From: Paraclostridium ghonii
GTDB lineage: Bacteria > Bacillota > Clostridia > Peptostreptococcales > Peptostreptococcaceae
Assembly (NCBI RefSeq): GCF_030815085.1
Contig: NZ_JAUSWG010000006.1
DNA: 64,000 bases
Direction: 5' to 3' (one strand)
Under the pieces are notes generated by a model, which was not told where the DNA came from, made no database searches, and saw only the letters and a program-made list of their open reading frames with translations. The translations under genes and the position numbers were made by a program. This document shows, piece after piece, positions 54,645-62,415 of the stretch; the first letter of the stretch is position 1; every line of letters starts with the position of its first letter.

Positions 54645-55778
54645 ATTAATACTTTATTAACACCTAGACAATTACAATACAAGGAAGAGTTTGCAAAGTT
54701 TACAGATGAAAATATTATTCCATATGCACAAGAGAATGATTTGGGAGAAAAGATAAATGAAAATCTTATTAGCAAAATGTCGAAAAGCGGATATCTCGGT
54801 TCTGTATTGCCAGAACAGTATGGTGGTATGAATTTAGATATGGTTACAGCAGGTATATTAAACGAAGAAGTTGGAAGAGGATGTTCATCAGCTAGGAGTT
54901 TATTAACAGTACATGGTATGGTTGAATTAGCTATACTTAGATGGGGAAATAATGAACAAAGGCAAAAATGGCTACCGATACTAGCTAAAGGTACTAAACT
55001 AGCTGCATTTGCATTGACAGAACCAAATGTTGGAAGCGATGCTAAAAGTATTGAATCTACTGCAATACTTGAGAATAATTATTATGTTATTAATGGAACT
55101 AAAAAATGGACTACACTAGGACAGATTGCAGATTTATTTCTTGTATTTGCAAAAGTAAATGATAAACCAACAGCATTTTTAGTAGATAGGAATACTCAAG
55201 GATTACATATTAAGCCTATAAATGGTTTAATGGGAGCTAGAGCCTCTATGGTAGCAGAATTATCATTTGAAGATTGCAAAGTTCCTATCGAAAATGCTAT
55301 AGGATCAATTGGTATGGGATTAACTCATGTAGCTATGACATGTCTTGATTATGGAAGATACACAATAGCCTTTGGATGTGTTGGTGCTGCTCAATGTTGC
55401 CTGGAAGAAAGTATTAAATATTCAAAAAAGAGAAAACAATTTGGACAGCCTATAAGAAAAAATCAATTAATTCAAAAAATGATTAGTGAAATGGTTGTAA
55501 ATATTAAAGCAGCTAGATTGCTATGTTACAATGCAGGATGTTTAAAAGATAATAAAGAACATGATTCAATTATGGAAACATGGAATGCAAAGTATTTTGC
55601 TTCAACAGTTTTGCAAAAAGTAGCAAGTGATGCAGTTCAAATTCATGGGGCAATAGGATGTTGTAATGGTACAACTGTAGAAAGATGTTATAGGGATGCA
55701 AAAATTAATGAAATAATTGAAGGAACTACGCAGATGCATGAAGTACTAATTTCTACTAGTGCTATGAGAGGATTTTAA
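54645..55778 (+). CDS. Acyl-CoA dehydrogenase-like, FkbI/ZmaE type
   Basis: From an ATT start the protein has about 377 residues, the normal family length. It includes LTEPNVGSDAKSIES, GTKKWTT, CLDYGRYTIAFG and QIHGAIGC.NGTTVERCYRD-like motifs of flavin acyl-CoA dehydrogenases. It should complete oxidation of the extender unit to hydroxymalonyl-ACP. AGGAGGGG sits seven bases before an ATT at 54645. The first ATG-like start (a TTG at 54741) would remove 32 conserved-looking residues (TPRQLQYKEEFAKFTDENII) and has no ribosome site. So I choose ATT, an unusual start codon. Confidence 0.85.
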   Translation: MNTLLTPRQLQYKEEFAKFTDENIIPYAQENDLGEKINENLISKMSKSGYLGSVLPEQYGGMNLDMVTAGILNEEVGRGCSSARSLLTVHGMVELAILRWGNNEQRQKWLPILAKGTKLAAFALTEPNVGSDAKSIESTAILENNYYVINGTKKWTTLGQIADLFLVFAKVNDKPTAFLVDRNTQGLHIKPINGLMGARASMVAELSFEDCKVPIENAIGSIGMGLTHVAMTCLDYGRYTIAFGCVGAAQCCLEESIKYSKKRKQFGQPIRKNQLIQKMISEMVVNIKAARLLCYNAGCLKDNKEHDSIMETWNAKYFASTVLQKVASDAVQIHGAIGCCNGTTVERCYRDAKINEIIEGTTQMHEVLISTSAMRGF

Positions 55779-55802
55779 GAGTCGTAGAAGGGAAGATGGA
55801 TT

Positions 55803-56834
55803 ATGAGCACAAGTAAAAAAATAAAATGTGTTGTATGGGATTTAGATAATACTATATGGGATGGAGTATTATTAGAGGATACAGATGTAAAGCTTAAAGA
55901 AGGAATTGAAGATATTATTAGGAATTTAGATGACAGGGGCATTCTTCAATCAATAGCAAGTAAGAATAATGAAGAATTGGCAATAAAAAAGCTTAAAGAG
56001 TTTGGTTTGTATGAATATTTTATATATCCACAAATTAATTGGAATTCAAAATCTAGTTCAATAAAAGAAATAGTAACGGCTATAAATATAGGAATTAACA
56101 CGATAGCATTTGTTGATGATCAAGTTTTTGAAAGAGATGAAGTATTATCACAGTTTAAAGAGGTATTGTGCATTGATGCTGCTAATATTAAAGATATTCT
56201 TAACATGGATGAAATGAATCCTACTTTTATTACAGAAGATTCAAAGCTTCGAAGAAAAATGTATATGAGTGATATAAAAAGAAACAAAGTTGAAGAAATA
56301 TATTCTGGGCCCAAAGAGGAATTTCTTAAAAGTTTGAACATGGTATTTCAAATATCACTTGTAGGAGATGAAGACATTCAAAGAGCTGAAGAATTAACAG
56401 TTAGAACACATCAGCTTAATACTACAGGGTATACATACTCCTATGAAGAATTAGATAACTTCAGAAAATCTAAAGATCATAAGTTGTTTATTGCATCCTT
56501 AGACGACAAATATGGGACTTATGGAAAGATTGGATTGGTATTAGTTGAATGTAATGAAGATATATGGTGTATAAAATTATTGTTAATGTCATGTAGAGTT
56601 GTATCTAGAGGGGTAGGATCTATTTTGTTAAATCATATTATGAAGCTGGCGAAAGAAAGTAACGTGAAGTTAAGAGCAGAATTTATTAATAATGATAGAA
56701 ATAGAATGATGTATGTAACATATAAATTTGCGGGGTTTAAGGATATAGGTCAAAAAGATAATCATATTTTATTTGAGAATACCTTGGAAATGATTCAGGA
56801 GACGCCAAGTTATGTTGCAGTTGAAGTAAGTTAA
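55803..56834 (+). CDS. FkbH-like HAD-IIIC domain protein (glyceryl-ACP synthesis)
   Basis: The 343-residue protein starts CVVWDLDNTIWDGVLLED, with the HAD nucleophile pair D13 and D15, then SIASKNNEELA and FVDDQVFERDEV. The C-terminal half is the family acyltransferase-like part (TVRTHQLNTTGYTYS, LLMSCRVVSRGVGSILLNHI, NDRNRMMYVTYKFAGF). FkbH proteins take D-1,3-bisphosphoglycerate, remove phosphate, and load glycerate on a carrier protein. Start: GGGAAGATGG upstream. It forms the full hydroxymalonyl route with the three preceding genes. No O-methyltransferase gene lies next to it. Confidence 0.92.
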   Translation: MSTSKKIKCVVWDLDNTIWDGVLLEDTDVKLKEGIEDIIRNLDDRGILQSIASKNNEELAIKKLKEFGLYEYFIYPQINWNSKSSSIKEIVTAINIGINTIAFVDDQVFERDEVLSQFKEVLCIDAANIKDILNMDEMNPTFITEDSKLRRKMYMSDIKRNKVEEIYSGPKEEFLKSLNMVFQISLVGDEDIQRAEELTVRTHQLNTTGYTYSYEELDNFRKSKDHKLFIASLDDKYGTYGKIGLVLVECNEDIWCIKLLLMSCRVVSRGVGSILLNHIMKLAKESNVKLRAEFINNDRNRMMYVTYKFAGFKDIGQKDNHILFENTLEMIQETPSYVAVEVS

Positions 56835-56850
56835 ATAGGAGGCATGAAAT

Positions 56851-58092
56851 GTGGATAAGATAGCATTAATATTTCCAGGACAAGGCAGCCAATATATAGG
56901 TATGGCGAAAAAGCTTTTTAATAACTATGATGTAGTGAAAGATACTTTTGCAGAAGCAAGTGAAGTATTGAAAAAAGATTTTAGTGAGATGATTTTTAAT
57001 GGATCTTTAGCAAATATTTCAAGAATTGATAATGCTTTAACAGCGATTTTTATTGTGAGTGTAGCCTATTATAGGGTATATATGGAAGAGATAGGAATAG
57101 TTCCAACCATAGTTGCGGGCCATAGTTTAGGTGAGTATTCTGCTTTGACATGCAGTGGTGTGATATCATTTAAAGATGCATTGGAAATTGTTCAATATAG
57201 AGCAAATTTAGCTAAAGAAGTAACAGAAATAAATTCATATGCAATGAGTATTGTTGATAACATAAATAAAAGTGCAATAGAAGAAATATGCAAGAATAAT
57301 TCTAATACAAATGGAATTGTTACAGTTTCCTGCTATAACTCTAATAATCAATTTGCAATTTCAGGAAATGATGAAGCGTTACGAAAGGCTGAGGATGACA
57401 TATTTAATATTGGAGGTCAAGTTACTCCACTGTTTGGAAGCTCTCCATTCCACAGCAGTTTAATGAAAGATGCTAGTAAAAAGCTAGATTATAGGCTAAA
57501 GGATATAAAATTTAGAGAGTCTAGATGGCCGATAATATCCAATGTTACTGGTAAACCATTTGGAGATAAGAGTAAGGTAAAAGAGCTTTTGGTAAATCAA
57601 TTAATTAAACCAGTAAAATGGAGTGACACAATTGAGTACTTTGAAAACTACGGTGTCACTATGGTTATAGAAATGGGCCCTAAAAATGTTTTGAGTAAAT
57701 TAATGGATAACTATAATAACAATATTAAAACATACTCTTTCGATCAGATTGAAGATAGAGAGAGAGTAATTGATACATTTCGTTCTGATGAAAGATTCAG
57801 AAGTTTAAAGCCAACAGTGGTTTCAAAATGCTTAGCTGCTGCTGTAGCGACACCAAATGTCAATTGGAATGAAAGAGAGTATAGGGAAGGTGTGGTAATT
57901 TCCGTTAGTAAACTTAAAGAATTGCATCAAATTGTAGAACTTGGAGATAGAGAACCAACTTATGAGATGATGAAAGATGCAATAAATCTTCTTAAAAAAG
58001 TAATGATTACAAAAGGTGTAAGTAGAGATGAACAAGAGGAATGGCTTAATGAGATATTTGATGATACCTCTACACAATATATACTAAAATAA
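56851..58092 (+). CDS. Free-standing acyltransferase 1 with C-terminal extension
   Basis: The 413-residue protein has an AT domain (about 1-290) with FPGQGSQY, the nucleophile S92 (GHSLGEYS), an arginine in QYRANLA and H201 in SSPFHSS. The SSPFHSS sequence departs from the malonyl-type SAAFHS of the other AT, so it may take a different unit, perhaps hydroxymalonyl from the ACP encoded upstream. A further ~115 residues (about 298-413) are shared in pattern with the second AT. Start: GTG with AGGAGG upstream. It directly follows the extender-unit genes. Confidence 0.9.
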   Translation: MDKIALIFPGQGSQYIGMAKKLFNNYDVVKDTFAEASEVLKKDFSEMIFNGSLANISRIDNALTAIFIVSVAYYRVYMEEIGIVPTIVAGHSLGEYSALTCSGVISFKDALEIVQYRANLAKEVTEINSYAMSIVDNINKSAIEEICKNNSNTNGIVTVSCYNSNNQFAISGNDEALRKAEDDIFNIGGQVTPLFGSSPFHSSLMKDASKKLDYRLKDIKFRESRWPIISNVTGKPFGDKSKVKELLVNQLIKPVKWSDTIEYFENYGVTMVIEMGPKNVLSKLMDNYNNNIKTYSFDQIEDRERVIDTFRSDERFRSLKPTVVSKCLAAAVATPNVNWNEREYREGVVISVSKLKELHQIVELGDREPTYEMMKDAINLLKKVMITKGVSRDEQEEWLNEIFDDTSTQYILK

Positions 58093-58107
58093 TTTTCGGT
58101 ATAAAGG

Positions 58108-61100
58108 ATGGTTAGGATTGTGAAGGAGAATGTAGTAATAAAAACTAAGGAAATAAATGAAAATATATTGTGTCTACCAGAGAATTTGGTAATGGAGATA
58201 AATCACCTATGCAATAACTCTTTATATGGTATTTATACTATCATAGTATCAGCAGTATATTATGCTATCTATGGTTATAGACAAGAAAAAGATTTCATTA
58301 TTGCAGTGCCTAAAACAGAGGGTGAAAATAATATAACTGAAATTGGATTTTTAAAAGTAAAAATAAATAATAATTTATCTTATAAGGAGTATTTAGTAAA
58401 GATAAAAGAAGAATTATATGAAATCTCTAAACCGTTTAAAATGGACATGAATGATACTAATAATAGTATTATTCCATACGAAAAAAAATGTGAATGTTTG
58501 GTTACTTTAAACAATATTCACAATGACGTTGAAGAATATTATCCTAATTATAATATTGTTTTTAAGTCAAATATATCCCTAAAAAAATTAGAGATAAAAG
58601 CTGTTTATGATTGTAAAGTGTATTCAGAAAAATATATTAATAATATTATGTCTGTGCTGAATGCTACACTTAATAACATAAGTAAAGATGTTAATATAAC
58701 TTTTAAAGAATTGAATGCTAAAGTAAATCCATTGAGATTTATGCTTTACAATGATTTAAATAGTACTTATATGGATTTCACAAATAAAAATATAATTCAC
58801 AATATATTTGAAAAAATATCATCAAAAAATCCAAATCAAATAGCTTTAATCTGCAACAACGAAAGCATTACATATAAGGAACTTAATAAGCGCTCAAATG
58901 TATTAGCAAATAAACTGAGAAGCTATGGTGTAAAGAAAAATACATTAGTAGGTATTATGACTAGTAGGTCTTTGGAATTATTTATAAGCATATTAGCGGT
59001 GTTAAAATCAGGAGGAGCGTATGTTCCAATTGATAATAATTATCCCTTAGAAAGAGTGAACTATATACTAAATGATAGTGAGATTAAAATACTTTTAGTA
59101 GATAATAATGAGTTTAATCAAAGTGATAGTATGGAAATTATTAATGTAGCTGAAGAAAGTAATTACCTAGGATTTAATGAAGAAATCATAAATATTAATG
59201 AACCAGAGGATTTAGCATATGTTATTTATACATCTGGATCAACTGGAAATCCTAAAGGAGTAATGATTCAACATAAAGCTGCAGTCAATTTTATATATGG
59301 AATTAACTCAGTTATACAGCTTTCTACTAATGTAAAAATATTAAATATTACTACTGTTTCTTTTGATATTTTTGGTTATGAGTCTTTAGCACCGTTGTTA
59401 TTTGGAGCTACTGTAGTAATTGCAGATGAAGAAAAACAAAATGACATTAAAAAAGTAAAAGCTCTTATAAAGGAATTTAGTATTGATGTTTTACAAACTA
59501 CCCCATCGAGGATGGGGATAATATTAGAAGATGACAATAATAATGATAGCTTAAGAAGTTTAAAACATATTGTTATCGGTGGAGAAATATTTCAAGATAA
59601 AATACTAGATAAGATAACAGAGTTTACTGATGCAAAAGTATATAATTTTTACGGACCAACAGAAGCTACAATTTGGTCAACTTATAAAGAACTTAATTTA
59701 AATGAAAATATAAATATTGGTAAGCCTCTACCAAACTATGAGATATATGTACTTAGAGATGACAATAATTTGGCTGATATAGGGTCTTACGGTGAAATAT
59801 GCATAAGTGGAGCAGGATTAGCAAAAGGGTATTTAAAAAATAGCAAATTAACTCAAGAAAAATTTGTTGAATTTGTTGATAATAATGGAATTAGAAAAAG
59901 GTTATATAAGACAGCAGATATTGGTAGAGTATCATACAATTGTGAAATAGAATGTATTGGCAGAAAAGATGATCAAATTAAGTTAAGAGGTTATAGAATT
60001 GAGCTTGGGGAAATTGAGAGTGTTTGTTTAAAATGTGAACAAATAAATGAAGTATCAGTTATTTGCGTAAAGTCAGAAAATCAAGGAGATATTTTAGTAG
60101 CATATTATACTGCAAATCAAAAATTAGAATTAAAATACATAAGAGATTTTATGGGAAAGTATCTTCCGAAATATATGATTCCTCAATACTATATAAAAAT
60201 TGATAATATGCCACTTAATTCAAATGGGAAAATTGATAAAAATGAACTAAGAAAAATTGACTTTAAATATTCTGCAAATGAAATAATTAAGCAAGAAAAG
60301 ACCTCTGAAACAGAGCGAGCAATACTACAAATATGGAAACAGGTATTAAACACAGAGTATGTGAATATAGAAGATAATTTTTTTGATATTGGAGGGAACT
60401 CATTATTACTTTTAAAGGTACATTCAAAAATTGATGAGCTTTATCGAAATAAAATTTCAGTCATACAAATTTTTGATAGCCCAACTATTAAAGATATAGC
60501 TAAGTTTTTACGTGAAGATAAAAATTTAATTGGAATTGATATGAAAGAAATTACATTTCCGTATGAGTATTTCCAAATAAAAGATTCAGATAATTATGCA
60601 ATGCTTAAATATGAGATAAGTCAAAAAAGTCTTGAAAAGTTATCCACTCTAAAATATAAGCTTAATATTAAAATAAATGATATTTTAGCGGGAATGTTTA
60701 ATTATTGTTGTCATGAAATAACTAATGAAAATTCTATTACAGTGCATTATTTAATGGACGATAAAAGAAGTAGAATGCTTTCTATAGATTATGTAGATAT
60801 AGAAAAAATTGAACAATTATTTGAAATAATTTCATATAAAATAAAAAGAGATTCTGAAGAAGAAACTTATAATATAAAAATTATAGAATCAATATATAAT
60901 AGTGAGACTAATAAAATTATTCCATTATATTATGTTGGAGATGTTGATTATTATGATGAATTATGTACTGTATATGATTTAATTCTAAATGCAAAAATTA
61001 ATGAAGAGAATACAATATTGGTATTAAATTTTAATGATGAAAGATTATCAAAGAATAAGGTTTTGGAATTCTTTAACATTTATATTAATCTTATTGAAAT

Positions 61101-61125
61101 ACTAATAAATAATATTAACGAATAG
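58108..61125 (+). CDS. NRPS protein: half-C - A - PCP - half-C
   Basis: The 1005-residue protein has an adenylation domain (about 235-735; YTSGSTGNPKG, YNFYGPTEAT, YKTADIGR, GRKDDQIKLRGYRIE, LNSNGKIDK) and a PCP with serine 765 (DIGGNSLLL). At each end, about residues 1-215 and 835-1005, lies a segment matching the C-terminal lobe of condensation domains without HHxxxDG. By eye the binding-pocket residues are D-I-Y-S-V-G-F-I-W; the I-W end is like glycine or cysteine codes, so a small residue is my weak guess. The start is an ATG with a poor ribosome site; a GTG at 58120 is possible. Confidence 0.88.
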   Translation: MVRIVKENVVIKTKEINENILCLPENLVMEINHLCNNSLYGIYTIIVSAVYYAIYGYRQEKDFIIAVPKTEGENNITEIGFLKVKINNNLSYKEYLVKIKEELYEISKPFKMDMNDTNNSIIPYEKKCECLVTLNNIHNDVEEYYPNYNIVFKSNISLKKLEIKAVYDCKVYSEKYINNIMSVLNATLNNISKDVNITFKELNAKVNPLRFMLYNDLNSTYMDFTNKNIIHNIFEKISSKNPNQIALICNNESITYKELNKRSNVLANKLRSYGVKKNTLVGIMTSRSLELFISILAVLKSGGAYVPIDNNYPLERVNYILNDSEIKILLVDNNEFNQSDSMEIINVAEESNYLGFNEEIININEPEDLAYVIYTSGSTGNPKGVMIQHKAAVNFIYGINSVIQLSTNVKILNITTVSFDIFGYESLAPLLFGATVVIADEEKQNDIKKVKALIKEFSIDVLQTTPSRMGIILEDDNNNDSLRSLKHIVIGGEIFQDKILDKITEFTDAKVYNFYGPTEATIWSTYKELNLNENINIGKPLPNYEIYVLRDDNNLADIGSYGEICISGAGLAKGYLKNSKLTQEKFVEFVDNNGIRKRLYKTADIGRVSYNCEIECIGRKDDQIKLRGYRIELGEIESVCLKCEQINEVSVICVKSENQGDILVAYYTANQKLELKYIRDFMGKYLPKYMIPQYYIKIDNMPLNSNGKIDKNELRKIDFKYSANEIIKQEKTSETERAILQIWKQVLNTEYVNIEDNFFDIGGNSLLLLKVHSKIDELYRNKISVIQIFDSPTIKDIAKFLREDKNLIGIDMKEITFPYEYFQIKDSDNYAMLKYEISQKSLEKLSTLKYKLNIKINDILAGMFNYCCHEITNENSITVHYLMDDKRSRMLSIDYVDIEKIEQLFEIISYKIKRDSEEETYNIKIIESIYNSETNKIIPLYYVGDVDYYDELCTVYDLILNAKINEENTILVLNFNDERLSKNKVLEFFNIYINLIEILINNINE

Positions 61126-61135
61126 GAGTAATGTC

Positions 61136-62395
61136 ATGAAGGATATAGCGTTGTTATTCCCTGGACAAGGTGCCCAATATGTTGGAATGGGGAAAGAATT
61201 TTATAATAAATACGATTTTGTAAAAGATATCTTTAATGAATCAAGTGATATTTTAGGAAAGGATATAGCTAAGTTAATTTTTGACAGTGATGAAAAAGAA
61301 TTAACAGACACAAAGAATGCTCAGCCAGCTATCTTTACTGTAAGTTATGCAGCTTATAAAGTATTTACTAATGAAGTTGGAGTGGAACCTAAAATATTAG
61401 CAGGACATAGTCTAGGAGAAATCTCTGCTTTGATTTGTGCAGGAGCACTTGATTTTTCTGATGGTGTAAAAATAGTTCAAAAGAGAGGAGAACTAATGTC
61501 TGAGGCTATGAAAAACTTAAATGGCGGCATGGCCGCAGTTTCTGGAATAAGTGTGGAAGCGATCAATGAAGTATGTGCTCGCGTTTCTACATTAGAAGAA
61601 AGTGTAGTAATTTCTAATTTTAATTCAAGAAGACAGATAGTTATTTCAGGTGAAAAAGATAAAGTAGAATTAGCCTCCGATAAGTTAGAAAAGTTAGGGG
61701 CTAAGGTTTCTAGGGTAAAAGTAAGTGCAGCTTTTCACAGTCCATACATGAAGAATGTTGGAGAAGAATTTAAAACTGAATTATTAAAATATAGTTTTCA
61801 GCCTTTAAAATACAATATTATTTCCAATGTAACAGCTGAAATTTATGGAAATGATACAAATATAACTGATGTTTTGTCAAAGCAAATATATTCACCAGTA
61901 AGATGGTCAGAATCAATAGAGAAAATTCAAAAGATGTGTAACTATGCTATAGAATTAGCACCTAAAAACATTTTGAAAAATTTAATTACAAAAGACATGG
62001 TAAACTTAGAAATGAATTGTTTTGAGAAAGAAAAGGATATTGAGTCTACAATAGGACACATTTATCCAAATTTTAAACAATGTACAAAAAATAATTTTAT
62101 TGATAGAGCTTTGGCAATAGCTGTTTGTACAAAAAATAATAGTTTTGATAATAGTGAATATGAGTCAGGTGTAGTAAAGCCTTATAATGAGCTGCAAAAA
62201 ATGAAGGAAGAGTTAGAGTCAAATGGTAATGATATAACAATTTCTGAAATAAAAAAGGCTATAGATTTATTAAAACAAATATTTGACACAAAAAAATCTA
62301 GTGTTAGCTTGCAAAAAGAGAGATTTAATCAATTAATTACTGAAACAAAACTTAGGAATATATTAAAAGAGCATGTGGAGTTTAAGTTTAATTAA
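61136..62395 (+). CDS. Free-standing acyltransferase 2 (malonyl-type) with C-terminal extension
   Basis: The 419-residue protein has an AT domain (about 1-290) with FPGQGAQY, S92 in GHSLGEIS, QKRGELM with its carboxylate-binding arginine, and H201 in SAAFHSPYM. This is the FabD-like malonyl-selective pattern of trans-acting ATs, so it most likely supplies malonyl units to the AT-less PKS proteins. The C-terminal ~120 residues resemble the extension of the first AT (RALAIAVCTKNNSFDNSEYE...GVVKPYNELQKMKEEL). Start: TAGGAGTAATGTC before ATG. It precedes the third PKS gene by 20 bases. Confidence 0.92.
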   Translation: MKDIALLFPGQGAQYVGMGKEFYNKYDFVKDIFNESSDILGKDIAKLIFDSDEKELTDTKNAQPAIFTVSYAAYKVFTNEVGVEPKILAGHSLGEISALICAGALDFSDGVKIVQKRGELMSEAMKNLNGGMAAVSGISVEAINEVCARVSTLEESVVISNFNSRRQIVISGEKDKVELASDKLEKLGAKVSRVKVSAAFHSPYMKNVGEEFKTELLKYSFQPLKYNIISNVTAEIYGNDTNITDVLSKQIYSPVRWSESIEKIQKMCNYAIELAPKNILKNLITKDMVNLEMNCFEKEKDIESTIGHIYPNFKQCTKNNFIDRALAIAVCTKNNSFDNSEYESGVVKPYNELQKMKEELESNGNDITISEIKKAIDLLKQIFDTKKSSVSLQKERFNQLITETKLRNILKEHVEFKFN

Positions 62396-62415
62396 TAACT
62401 TGTGGGGTTGAGGAT

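Noticed and set aside
54741..55778. TTG 54741 as start of the acyl-CoA dehydrogenase
   Set aside because: It lacks a ribosome site and would delete 32 residues that the reading frame supports after a strong AGGAGGGG site.
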